Shown here: positions 45,278-53,840 of the stretch, one piece after another | How the letters are laid out: the number at the start of each line of letters is the position of its first letter | How positions within the stretch are numbered: position 1 is the stretch's first letter | DNA from: an uncultured Flavobacteriales bacterium | GTDB lineage: Bacteria; Bacteroidota; Bacteroidia; Flavobacteriales; Schleiferiaceae | Length of the DNA: 64,000 nucleotides | Direction of reading: 5' to 3' | NCBI GenBank assembly: GCA_913055685.1 | Contig: CAJXKC010000004.1 | Location: 124,001-188,000, forward strand | Translations under genes and position numbers: made by a program | Notes under the pieces: generated by a model | What the model was told of the DNA's origin: nothing | Database searches by the model: none | The model's input: only the letters and a program-made list of their open reading frames with translations

Positions 45278-45434
45278 GCAGGTCTTCTGGCTTGTCTCAA
45301 GGGTAGAGGCCTTCCCGTTTTTACACAGTGGCGTTAATCTCAACCTTTAACGAGACTTACAGCTTCAGGAAAAGCTCAGGATTTACACCTGATTCCCTTT
45401 TAATCCCTTTTCGGTAGACACCGAATCGGAAACC
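45278..45434 (-). promoter_or_regulatory. Cobalamin riboswitch
   Basis: Read on the minus strand the element has a P1-region hairpin, then AAAAGGGAATCAGGTG with AAATCCTGAGC, CTGTAAG, the B12-box core GCCACTGTG, GGGAAGGC and the closing AAGCCAGAAGACCTGCC: all conserved blocks of the cobalamin (AdoCbl-type) aptamer in the right order. It controls the four-gene uptake operon 45152-40221 and represses it when the vitamin is plentiful. Confidence 0.95.
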
Positions 45435-45444
45435 ATAAGCAAGA

Positions 45445-45452
45445 CAAAAGTA
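45445..45452 (-). promoter_or_regulatory. Putative -7 box of the B12 operon
   Basis: TACTTTTG on the minus strand matches TAnnTTTG. It lies between the umuD stop codon and the riboswitch, so the operon has its own promoter. Confidence 0.5.
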
Positions 45453-45462
45453 GAGAAAAGAA

Positions 45463-45885
45463 TTAGGCCATTTTCTTAATGACCCCTGTAACTACACCCC
45501 AGATGCGAAAATCCATGAACTGGGTGATTTTTAGCGCTTCAAAATCAGGGTTTTCGGGTTGAAGGTAGTATCCATCCGCTCTTTTTTGCAGCCGCTTCAC
45601 GGTGTAATCTCCGTTAATTACCGCTAAAATGATCTGATTGTCTTTGGCTTCCAATTGTTTGTCCACAATTAAGAGGTCGCCATCATTTATTCCCGCCCCT
45701 ACCATAGACTGACCGCTCACTCGCACGCAGAAGGTCGCCTTAGGATTAGGCACTAATTCTTGATTCAGATTAATGGAATCAGGGAAATACTCTGTTACAT
45801 AAGAAGGGTTTCCGGCGGCAACCCCCACGTCAAAGAAGGGAATTTCAATGCCCGTCTCTGCTGATAATTCGAATATTTCCACCAT
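45463..45885 (-). CDS. umuD: UmuD-like S24 peptidase
   Basis: 140 aa self-cleaving protein of the LexA/UmuD group. Cleavage site Ala-Gly in GVAAGNPSY near residue 24, catalytic Ser in SGQSM (about 58) and Lys in YTVKRL (about 95). It lacks a DNA-binding domain, which separates it from LexA. In E. coli cleaved UmuD' joins UmuC as polymerase V; here no umuC follows, the downstream neighbour being the B12 operon. Either umuC lies elsewhere or the protein works alone. Confidence 0.88.
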   Translation of the reverse strand: MVEIFELSAETGIEIPFFDVGVAAGNPSYVTEYFPDSINLNQELVPNPKATFCVRVSGQSMVGAGINDGDLLIVDKQLEAKDNQIILAVINGDYTVKRLQKRADGYYLQPENPDFEALKITQFMDFRIWGVVTGVIKKMA

Positions 45886-45925
45886 GATACTAGAATTAGG
45901 CTTCTAATATAGGTAGAATTTGGGA

Positions 45926-46030
45926 TATGAGAGGTGGGATGTGAGATGTGAGATGTGGGAAGTGGGAAGTTTGATGAGCGACCTAAATTTAGTCTCAAAT
46001 CTCACGTCTTACGTCTCACGTCTTCTTAAC
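45926..46030. repeat. Low-complexity GTGAGAT / CTCACGT inverted repeat
   Basis: The left arm at 45936-45959 (GTGAGAT units) pairs with the right arm at 46001-46024 (CTCACGTCT units) over 24 positions: 17 Watson-Crick and seven G-U pairs in plus-strand RNA. The 41-base loop contains the palindrome CTAAATTTAG. The function is unknown. Confidence 0.6.
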
Positions 46031-46048
46031 AGAACTAATGCTTTGAGC

Positions 46049-46825
46049 CTAAATTATCTTCTTAATCACCCTCAACTTATGGGTATGCCCGCGTTCTTCC
46101 GGATTAAAGATGCCGCTCTGGTCAAGGCGGTCGAGGCGAACCTTGCCGGAGGCATGGAGGATGTAATTGTCTTTTAGGATAATACCGACGTGGGTGATGC
46201 GCCCTTCATTATTATCGAAAAAGGCCAAATCTCCTGGCTCCGATTCTTCGATAAAACTGAGGGTTTCTCCCAATTCGGCTTGTTGGTAAGCGTCACGGGG
46301 TATTTGATGTCCGCACAAGCGGTACACCATTTGAGTGAATCCCGAACAGTCAATGCCAAAAGGCGTGCGGCCTCCCCAAAGGTAGGGGGCATGCAAATAC
46401 TGAAAAGCAATTTCTACCAATTGCTCGCGGTTTTGCTTTTTATTTACGGCTGGTCCATTAAAGTGAAACTTTTCATCGGCCAGCTTAAAGTTTTTTTCCT
46501 TGTCCAGGTTAGGAATCAAAGAACCCAAGAAGATGGGGAAAAAGCTTCCCCCATCTACTTGAGATACAATTTCTATTAAATCGGAGGCAATCCACAATTT
46601 GGCTTTTGCGCGTTTTTCGGCTTGCTTTTCGTCCATAATATGGAACTGCTTGCGATCGATCCAGCCTTCATAGCGGTCGTGATGCAAGCGTATACGAAGC
46701 CATTTTTTACGCTGCTCCAGTACATCATAACTCTCGCCGAAAATCACCTGATTTACCATCTCTGAGGCATCAGCCGCTTCCAGGCGCATGGGTATCACGC
46801 TTAGTTTGCAGATTCCTTTGAGCAT
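46049..46825 (-). CDS. NlpC/P60 cell-wall endopeptidase with SH3 domain (C40 family)
   Basis: About 258 aa. N-terminal bacterial SH3-type domains (ICKLSVIPMRLEAADASEMVNQVIFGESYDVLE, KKWLRIRLHHDRYEGWID) and a C-terminal NlpC/P60 domain with the catalytic Cys in FGIDCSGFTQMVYR and His in THVGIIL. It resembles the gamma-D-Glu-Dpm endopeptidases YkfC/DvNLPC that recycle murein peptides; no signal peptide is seen, which fits a cytoplasmic recycling enzyme. The ATG at 46825 is preferred over a TTG at 46846 that overlaps the thiolase gene. Confidence 0.88.
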   Translation of the reverse strand: MLKGICKLSVIPMRLEAADASEMVNQVIFGESYDVLEQRKKWLRIRLHHDRYEGWIDRKQFHIMDEKQAEKRAKAKLWIASDLIEIVSQVDGGSFFPIFLGSLIPNLDKEKNFKLADEKFHFNGPAVNKKQNREQLVEIAFQYLHAPYLWGGRTPFGIDCSGFTQMVYRLCGHQIPRDAYQQAELGETLSFIEESEPGDLAFFDNNEGRITHVGIILKDNYILHASGKVRLDRLDQSGIFNPEERGHTHKLRVIKKII

Positions 46826-46829
46826 GTGC

Positions 46830-48008
46830 TTAGCCGAGGTTTTCAATTACCATGGCCGAAGCACCACCGCCACCGTTACATATACCGGCCGCTCCGTATT
46901 TACCATTATTTTGTTTTAGGACATTGATAAGGGTAACAATGATTCGCGCCCCTGATGCTCCTAGAGGGTGACCCATAGAAACTGCTCCACCGTTAACATT
47001 GGTCTTGGCCGCATCAATACCTAAGATTTTAATATTCGCTAGGCCAACTACAGAGAAAGCTTCGTTTAATTCGAAGGCATCGATTTGTTCAATGCCAAGC
47101 CCGGCCTTGTCCAAAGCTTTTGGTAAAGCTTTAGCTGGAGCAGTAGTAAACCATTTTGGTTCATGAGCTGCATCTGCATAGGCACTAATTTTTGCTAAAG
47201 GTTTTAAGCCTAAAGCTGCCGCTTTTTCGGCCGACATTAGAATTAAAGCCGCCGCTCCATCATTAATATTGGAGGCATTGGCAGCGGTAACCGTTCCTTC
47301 TTTATCGAATACCGGACGAAGGCTTGGTACCTTTTCGGCCTTTACCTTGAATACGTCCTCATCATTGCTTACCACTACTGGTTCGCCGCGACGCTGGGGA
47401 ATGCTCACTGGAATTACTTCCTCGTCGAACTTGCCATTTTTCCAAGACTCCGCACTGCGACGGTAGCTCTCTAAGGCAAAATTATCTTGGTCTTCACGGC
47501 TAAATTCCATGTCTTTGGCGCAAAGCTCAGCGCAATTACCCATGTGTACATTGTCGTATACATCGATAAGGCCATCACGTAATAGACCGTCCTTCATCTT
47601 GATATCGCCTAGCTTTACACCATTGCGACCATCAAGATAATGCGGAACATTACTCATGCTTTCCATACCACCTGCTACCACTACCTCAGCATCGCCGCAA
47701 CGAATGGCTTGGGCGGCCTGCATTAAGGCTTTCATGCCCGAAGAACAAACTTTATTTACGGTAGTACAGGGTACCGTATCTGGAATACCAGCGCCCATGG
47801 CCGCTTGGCGAGCGGGAGCCTGACCCACACCGGCTTGTAAAACATTACCCATTAGTACTTCCTGTACTTCTTTAGGGTCGAGATTAATTTTATCCAATGC
47901 GCCTTTAATGGCGATTGATCCTAATTGCGTGGCGCTTAGGCTGGAAAGACTGCCTAAGAATCCGCCTAATGGCGTGCGTACTGCCGAAACAACTACTACT
48001 TCTTTCAT
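46830..48008 (-). CDS. Acetyl-CoA acetyltransferase (thiolase II type)
   Basis: 392 aa. Nucleophilic Cys in NKVCSSGMKALMQAAQ, His in GGAVSMGHPLGASGARI and second Cys in GICNGGGGASAMVIE. Length and MESMSNVPHYL fit biosynthetic acetoacetyl-CoA thiolases (AtoB/PhaA), although a role in degrading branched-chain amino acids or fatty acids is possible. Four bases separate it from the NlpC/P60 gene. Confidence 0.93.
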   Translation of the reverse strand: MKEVVVVSAVRTPLGGFLGSLSSLSATQLGSIAIKGALDKINLDPKEVQEVLMGNVLQAGVGQAPARQAAMGAGIPDTVPCTTVNKVCSSGMKALMQAAQAIRCGDAEVVVAGGMESMSNVPHYLDGRNGVKLGDIKMKDGLLRDGLIDVYDNVHMGNCAELCAKDMEFSREDQDNFALESYRRSAESWKNGKFDEEVIPVSIPQRRGEPVVVSNDEDVFKVKAEKVPSLRPVFDKEGTVTAANASNINDGAAALILMSAEKAAALGLKPLAKISAYADAAHEPKWFTTAPAKALPKALDKAGLGIEQIDAFELNEAFSVVGLANIKILGIDAAKTNVNGGAVSMGHPLGASGARIIVTLINVLKQNNGKYGAAGICNGGGGASAMVIENLG

Positions 48009-48175
48009 GAGAGGTGATTTTTATGATTTTGAGACAGAATACCCTTCCTAAGCCAAATGTTTAGTAATTTGTAGGAAGACAAGATTGATGAAATCATGTG
48101 GTATTCTAAGATTTGTCTTTACTTAGCAATGTGGGCGAAATTAAATAAAATAAGCCTTTAATTTAGTGGCCTTCC

Positions 48176-50272
48176 ATGAGAAAGCTAATCCTCTTAATTC
48201 AAAACTATCAAACCCAGATATCCACGGCACTACTCTTTTTGTGTTCGGTAGCCTTAGTGGTATATCTGAGTCCCCGTGAAGCCAAGTTTAAGTACGAGTT
48301 TCAGAAGTCGAAGCCTTGGCAACATGAAAATCTTTTGGCACCTTTTGACTTTGCTATCGAGAAAACCGATGAAGAATTAGCGCTTGAGCGCAGTGCCCTC
48401 CAAGACAATAAAACCGTTTTTTTAAAGTGGGACGCCACACAGAGCGAAGACATTAAGATCAATTTTGAAAATGACTTTGCCCAGTCCTGGAAAGACGCCA
48501 TTGCCGCCGGACGTTTCGAGCTAAGTGGGGATAGCAGCGAGCAAAAAACCTTGGGCGATAGCCTTCAAAACCTGGGGCTTAAAACCATCGAGGCTCTTAG
48601 TGCTAAGGGTATTTTACAGCCCAGTGATGATCCTTCGCTAGAAGACTACGGCGAGATTTTGCTTTTAAAAGATGGTATCAGTAAACCAGTAGAACTGCAA
48701 GATTTCTTAAATATTCGAGAGGCGGCCGAATTAGCACGTAAACAATTGCAAGAGCAACTTTCCCCAGAACTAAGCTCTTTCTTGGCGGCTCGACTAAGCG
48801 CTAATCTGCGCTACAATGTCTTTTACGATTTAGAAACTACCCAGAAATACCTCGATAATCAATTAAAGTCGATTCTTTCTACTCGTGGTATGGTGGAAAA
48901 GGGCGAGCTAATAATTGCCCAGGGAAATTTGGTAGATGAGAGCCGTTTCGCGAAGCTTAACTCCTTAAAGCAGGTCTATGAAGGTTCGCTGGCCGGTTCT
49001 AATTCCTATTACGGATTGCTCTTTGGCCAAATTCTGCTTATTGGCATCTTGTTCCTGGCCATCTTTGCCTACCTGCGTCAATTCGACCGACTAGTATTGG
49101 AAGACATTGCGCGACTCACCTTTATTCTCCTCAATATTTTAATTATGGTGGGGGTTGCGCGCCTTATTGCGCGTTGGGATCCAGATTTTCTTTACCTGGT
49201 GCCCTTTGCGATTCTGCCCATGGTAATTCGATCCTTTTTCGATATCCGCTTGGCGCTCTTTATGCATTTCATTGCGATGCTATTAATAGCTTTCCAGGTA
49301 CCGAATAGCTTTGAGTTTATTCTCTTGCAATTCGTAGCGGGAATATTCGCGGTTTTATTGGTGAATAATCTCTATAAACGTAGAGATCTATTCCTTACCG
49401 CGGCTAAGATTACCCTAGTATACGCGGTTTCCTATTTTAGTTTAGCGATTCTCCAAGAGGGTAGCTTGGATAGTATTAACTACACGGTCTTTGGTTATTT
49501 TATGGCCAATGGACTCTTAACCTTGGTTTCTTTTCCCCTGATCTATTTTGAGGAACGCCTTTTTGGTTTAGTGTCGGAAATTTCGCTCTTGGAGCTAAGT
49601 GACACCAATAATCCACTTTTACGAGAAATGGCCGAATTGGCTCCGGGTACTTTCCACCATGTGATGCAGGTAGCCAATCTTACCGAAAATGCCTGCTTGG
49701 CCATCGGTGGTAATGCTTTGCTCGCCCGTACCGGTGCTCTGTACCATGATATTGGTAAGATGAATAGTCCGATGTACTTCATCGAAAACCAGGCTACCGG
49801 TATTAATCCCCACGACGAACTTAGCTTCGAAGAAAGCGCTGAAATTATTATTGGTCACGTTAGCGATGGTATCCAATTAGCCAAGAAGCATAAATTACCG
49901 GATGTGCTTATTGACTTTATTCGTACCCATCACGGCACTTCTACCGTGATGTATTTCTACCGCCAATACATTAAAGATTTTCCCGAAGATGAAAAGGCCC
50001 TGGACAAGTTCACCTATCCTGGTCCTAAACCTTTTTCTAAGGAAACAGCAGTATTAATGATGGCTGATACGGTGGAAGCGGCTAGTCGCAGTATTAAGAA
50101 TCCCGATCACGATCAATTGGACAATTTGGTAGAGAAGTTAATTGATGCCCAAATTTCCAGTGGTCAGTTTGAGAATGCACCCATAACCTTACGGGAGATT
50201 AGAACTGTGAAAAAGATATTTAAGAAGATGTTGATGAATATTTACCACGTAAGAATCAAATATCCAGAATAA
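48176..50272 (+). CDS. PgpH-like 7TM-HD cyclic di-AMP phosphodiesterase
   Basis: 698 aa. One N-terminal membrane segment (residues 16-33), an extracytoplasmic 7TMR-HDED domain (about 40-270), seven membrane segments (about 280-465) and a cytoplasmic HD domain with H524-D525 in YHDIGKM, preceded by APGTFHHVMQVANL and followed by FIRTHHGTSTVMYF. This order is that of Listeria PgpH, which hydrolyses c-di-AMP to pApA. The Bacteroidota homologues are presumed to do the same. Confidence 0.92.
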   Translation: MRKLILLIQNYQTQISTALLFLCSVALVVYLSPREAKFKYEFQKSKPWQHENLLAPFDFAIEKTDEELALERSALQDNKTVFLKWDATQSEDIKINFENDFAQSWKDAIAAGRFELSGDSSEQKTLGDSLQNLGLKTIEALSAKGILQPSDDPSLEDYGEILLLKDGISKPVELQDFLNIREAAELARKQLQEQLSPELSSFLAARLSANLRYNVFYDLETTQKYLDNQLKSILSTRGMVEKGELIIAQGNLVDESRFAKLNSLKQVYEGSLAGSNSYYGLLFGQILLIGILFLAIFAYLRQFDRLVLEDIARLTFILLNILIMVGVARLIARWDPDFLYLVPFAILPMVIRSFFDIRLALFMHFIAMLLIAFQVPNSFEFILLQFVAGIFAVLLVNNLYKRRDLFLTAAKITLVYAVSYFSLAILQEGSLDSINYTVFGYFMANGLLTLVSFPLIYFEERLFGLVSEISLLELSDTNNPLLREMAELAPGTFHHVMQVANLTENACLAIGGNALLARTGALYHDIGKMNSPMYFIENQATGINPHDELSFEESAEIIIGHVSDGIQLAKKHKLPDVLIDFIRTHHGTSTVMYFYRQYIKDFPEDEKALDKFTYPGPKPFSKETAVLMMADTVEAASRSIKNPDHDQLDNLVEKLIDAQISSGQFENAPITLREIRTVKKIFKKMLMNIYHVRIKYPE

Positions 50273-50303
50273 AAAAAAGCCTCCCGATGGAGGCTTTTTT
50301 TAT
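50270..50303. terminator. Bidirectional intrinsic terminator
   Basis: AGCCTCC / GGAGGCT (50278-50284 with 50289-50295) between an A tract and seven T. Lies between convergent genes and overlaps the last codon of the minus-strand one. Confidence 0.85.
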
Positions 50304-50611
50304 TCTTCTTCAGTTTCAATTGCTGCATTTTGCTGGAGCTCTACAAATCCAAAAAGGTTCTGTGCACCCAAGGGCAAGCTTTCGAGCTCTTCGAGCTCAA
50401 AGCGCTCGCGGTAATAATCTAAATATCGATTGGTAAAGGCATCATTGTCGGAGCAAAGCACCAGGTTATCGGAATCCTCGGCTTGCATGATGGCAATTTG
50501 ATAGCCCTTTTTCTCCCATAAATAGCGATTAGGCATAAGGGGCGCTTTCGCTAGAAACAGGTTGTCTACCTTAAATAAACGATGTTTGGGACTTAGTAAA
50601 TAAACTTTCAT
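50300..50611 (-). CDS. Small conserved-looking cytoplasmic protein, function unknown
   Basis: 103 aa starting MKVYLLSPKHRLFKVDN, with an acidic tail (AAIETEEE). No family recognised, no signal peptide or membrane segment. An upstream in-frame start at 50680 is unlikely because a -7-like TACCTTTA lies at 50643-50636, inside that extension. Confidence 0.6.
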   Translation of the reverse strand: MKVYLLSPKHRLFKVDNLFLAKAPLMPNRYLWEKKGYQIAIMQAEDSDNLVLCSDNDAFTNRYLDYYRERFELEELESLPLGAQNLFGFVELQQNAAIETEEE

Positions 50612-50680
50612 TCGGCCAAAATTTGGATGATTAGCTAAAGGTACATAGGATTTTGTAAAAGCCAGAACCTTTAAAATCAA

Positions 50681-53083
50681 TTATTTGATCAAAATTGGGA
50701 ATCGCTCCTTATTGATGATTAGTAGGTACTGTCCGGCAGGATAATCGTCTATTGCGAATTGTAAACTTTTACCTTCAAACTGACCTAATTCGGAGGAGTC
50801 CATTAACTTTTTCCCATCGCGACTAATTAACTCAAATTGAAAATCAATGTCTTCATCCCCGAGGTAATTGATGCGAATGTACTTTTCCGCCGGATTAGGA
50901 AATACTTCGAACTGAGCGCTTCGCAGGTGTAATTCCTCATTGGTGCCTAAGCTTTCCTTGCTATTGGCGAAGCAATAGTCTCCATCTAAAACCGTATCCA
51001 GCTTAAAGCTGCCAATCTTAGAATTAGGACTGCTTACCTGCTTTTGGGCAAAAGGATAGAGGCGCCATTGATGACTACCCTTGGCGCGGTAAAGGAGTAC
51101 CAGCGAATCATTACCACTTTGCAATAAGGCTTGATCCTTGCCGCGGTTACTGCCATCAAATCGCAATTCGGCTTCAATGCTAGTATTTTGATAATACAAT
51201 TGCTGTAAACTGAAATAACGGCTCTTGCTTAGATTAAAGTCAAAGGGATTAGCACTGTCTTTTTGAGGTGCTACTAAATGCTGCATGACTATTGCCGAGC
51301 CACTGTCGCTGTAATTGTTGGTGCTCAGGGTCCATCCGCCGTAAGGCGCTGTCCAAGATCCATTCTGATCGATGCGAATATGATCCACTCCAGTAGCAGT
51401 TAAGAAACTTGGCTCGTAGGAGGCTAAAACCGCAATAGGACGGAAGCCTAGTAATAGGCCTTGGTGCTGACTAAGCTCACCACTATGGTTTAGCTTGAAA
51501 CTCACCTTGCGACCATCGGAAGCGAAACAAGTAACAGATACGGGCACTGAATTAAAGTAATTGGGAGCGGCGTAAACTCTTTGCTTTATTTCGATATCGA
51601 GTCTTTGTAGGAGATCACTGTAATTCCAATTCTCTACCGAAAACTGAGGATAGCCGGGCTCAAAAACCCAGTCTTGCCAGAAGTCAGCCAAGGAGTTTAA
51701 GCCACTAATGCGAATCATTTCGTCGCGCATACTGGTGCTACTGAGGTTACCGTAAGCATGGTCATTGAAGAGTTGCTGTAAACTGCCAAAGAACAAGCTG
51801 TCTCCCATATAATGACGCATATTGTGGCCTACCATAGCTCCCTTTTGATAGACATGATAGCCATATACGTATTCATGCGGCATGCCAAAAAGTGGGCGGT
51901 GTAGATTACCATCTCGGGCTGCGGCAAGGTTTAAAACCTTCCAAGCATTGTCTTTTACCGTTTCGTAATAAGCCTTGGGACCATAAACATATTCCTCATA
52001 CAAATGTGAGCTAAACTCGGCCATGCCTTCGTTGATCCACATATCGTCCGAAGTTTCGCAAGTAATGAGATTACCAAACCAGTGATGTGCCAATTCGTGG
52101 GCCATAATGTCTTCCCCATTCAAATTGCCATTAATAAGGCTAATGGGAAAATGAATGCTTGTAGCATGTTCCATGGCACCCACGGTAGTTGCTGCATAGC
52201 CTACTCTAGGCCATTGATAGGGCCCAAAGTAATTTTCATAAGCGTGAAAGGTGGGTTTTAGATTGATGAAGGAGGCCTTTAAATTATTGGTGTCGGCTGC
52301 TTTGGCGGCTAAAAGAATATCGATGATGCCATTGGCGCCCTGTACCGTGTCGGCGAGAAATTCATAATTGGCCAAGGCAAAACTCACCAAATAAGTAGGA
52401 ATTTCTTCCTGCAGTTCGGCACTGCTTATAAGGCTGTCGCCTGATATCACTCTGGTAATTTGATCGCCACTGATCAATGGTTTTAGGGGATCTTTACTTA
52501 AAACGCTTAGCGAATAGCTTGACTTTTCTACGAAATTGTCGTAACAAGGAAACCAAGCCCGGCCGTAGGTGTGCGGATTAGCACCAAAGCCAACGCCTAG
52601 GTTATAGTAGTATCCCGACTGACTATGGAAACCGCCCCAATTTAGTGGGTCACCTTGCGGACTACCGTGGTAGTAAATCCGCAGCTTGCCGCTATCGCCA
52701 GCAGCATAATTAGTAGAGAAAGTGACGGCCAAAAGCGAATCATTATAGCTGTGGCTGAAAGCGTTCGAGGCATTGCCATTTCTCCAGAATTGAATACTAT
52801 CCACCTGCAGTTTGTACAAGTCTAGGTTGAGTCGGTTAATGCCATTTAGCTTGGCCGCAAAATCAATTTCCGCTACCGCTTTAAAATTGGAACGACCCTG
52901 AGCGATGCTGTAGAGGTCTAAGCTTAAATCGTAATGCTTGATATCGAAGCTGTCGCTCTTGGCATTGTTATTAATGCTTATGCCGCTCATTCCTCCCGTG
53001 GCTTGCTTGGTGTCCATGCAGTTGTACTGGGCTTTCGCCTGATAAGCAAGGAGGAGGATAAGACTTAGAATAGCTTTTTTCAT
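50681..53083 (-). CDS. Secreted M1-family aminopeptidase with T9SS tail
   Basis: About 800 aa. Signal peptide at residues 1-19 (MKKAILSLILLLAYQAKAQ). Gluzincin motif HELAH at 329-333 with the third zinc ligand Glu352, 19 residues on, and the exopeptidase motif GAMEH near 302. The C-terminal 90 residues are a T9SS sorting domain (VFPNPAEKYIRINYLG, YPAGQYLLIINKE). It would cleave amino-terminal residues from peptides outside the cell. The start at 53083 gives a clean signal peptide; the longer frame to 53113 runs into rlmB. Confidence 0.92.
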   Translation of the reverse strand: MKKAILSLILLLAYQAKAQYNCMDTKQATGGMSGISINNNAKSDSFDIKHYDLSLDLYSIAQGRSNFKAVAEIDFAAKLNGINRLNLDLYKLQVDSIQFWRNGNASNAFSHSYNDSLLAVTFSTNYAAGDSGKLRIYYHGSPQGDPLNWGGFHSQSGYYYNLGVGFGANPHTYGRAWFPCYDNFVEKSSYSLSVLSKDPLKPLISGDQITRVISGDSLISSAELQEEIPTYLVSFALANYEFLADTVQGANGIIDILLAAKAADTNNLKASFINLKPTFHAYENYFGPYQWPRVGYAATTVGAMEHATSIHFPISLINGNLNGEDIMAHELAHHWFGNLITCETSDDMWINEGMAEFSSHLYEEYVYGPKAYYETVKDNAWKVLNLAAARDGNLHRPLFGMPHEYVYGYHVYQKGAMVGHNMRHYMGDSLFFGSLQQLFNDHAYGNLSSTSMRDEMIRISGLNSLADFWQDWVFEPGYPQFSVENWNYSDLLQRLDIEIKQRVYAAPNYFNSVPVSVTCFASDGRKVSFKLNHSGELSQHQGLLLGFRPIAVLASYEPSFLTATGVDHIRIDQNGSWTAPYGGWTLSTNNYSDSGSAIVMQHLVAPQKDSANPFDFNLSKSRYFSLQQLYYQNTSIEAELRFDGSNRGKDQALLQSGNDSLVLLYRAKGSHQWRLYPFAQKQVSSPNSKIGSFKLDTVLDGDYCFANSKESLGTNEELHLRSAQFEVFPNPAEKYIRINYLGDEDIDFQFELISRDGKKLMDSSELGQFEGKSLQFAIDDYPAGQYLLIINKERFPILIK

Positions 53084-53084
53084 A

Positions 53085-53840
53085 TCAAATAGATCGTTGA
53101 CGGATAAGTTCATACAATACCGCTCCGGCGGCTACCGATACATTTAAGGAGCCTACTTTACCCATCATAGGTAATTTAACCACCGCATCGGCTGCTTTGA
53201 GTCGCTCTGGCGCTACACCTTTGTCTTCCGAGCCCATAACAATCGCCATCGGCCCTTTGAGGTCGGTTTCATAATGAAGGGTATCGGTTTTTTCACTGCA
53301 GGCTACCACCCGAATGCCACTCATCTGCAAATAGGTAATGGTTTCATTTAAATTACTCTCCTTGCATACTGGAAGATGGGCCAAGGCACCAGCCGATGCT
53401 TTCATCGCATCGAGGTTAAATGCCGCCGAATTACGCATGGTGGTTACCAAGGCATGGGCTCCTACGGCATCGGCAGTACGGGCTATTGCCCCTAAGTTGC
53501 GTACATCACTAACCCGGTCCAGAATTACAATTAAGGGCTCTTCGCCTTTCTCGAAAGTGGCCTGCACAATTTCTTTGAGATCTACACTCTGCACTACCGA
53601 GAGGGTCGCTACCACTCCTTGGTGATTCTTGCGGGTGAACTTATCCAGGCGACTTTTAGGAACAACGGTATAAGGAAGCTTATGCTCCTTAATTACGCCC
53701 CAAAGCTCCTTAAATAGCGCTCCTTGTAGGTTTTTTTGAATGTAAATTTTATCGAGTTCCTTGCCGGCTTCAATAGCCTCTAATAGTGGTCTAATACCAC
53801 ATAGGAGTTCGTGTTCGGTATTGGAGTTGGTCGTAGTCAT
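53085..53840 (-). CDS. rlmB: 23S rRNA (guanosine-2'-O-)-methyltransferase RlmB (TrmH family)
   Basis: 251 aa SPOUT enzyme. N-terminal L30e-like substrate-binding domain (LLCGIRPLLEAIEAG) and C-terminal knot domain with LDRVSDVRNLGAIARTADA, IVMGSEDKGV and KVGSLNVSVAAGAVLYEL. The ATG at 53840 is the first codon compatible with the family; it overlaps the end of the GWxTD gene by 50 bases, so the overlap is real. Confidence 0.94.
   Translation of the reverse strand: MTTTNSNTEHELLCGIRPLLEAIEAGKELDKIYIQKNLQGALFKELWGVIKEHKLPYTVVPKSRLDKFTRKNHQGVVATLSVVQSVDLKEIVQATFEKGEEPLIVILDRVSDVRNLGAIARTADAVGAHALVTTMRNSAAFNLDAMKASAGALAHLPVCKESNLNETITYLQMSGIRVVACSEKTDTLHYETDLKGPMAIVMGSEDKGVAPERLKAADAVVKLPMMGKVGSLNVSVAAGAVLYELIRQRSI

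Larger units (their letters stand above)
45153..45462 (-). other. 310-bp leader region of the B12 operon
   Basis: Gene-free. In transcription order: a -7 box (45452-45445), cobalamin riboswitch aptamer (45434-45278), an intrinsic terminator (45230-45202) and about 50 bases to the ATG at 45152. Confidence 0.85.

Noticed and set aside
46190..46579. 129-aa plus-strand frame
   Set aside because: Antisense to the catalytic domain of the NlpC/P60 gene, which is clearly the real gene.
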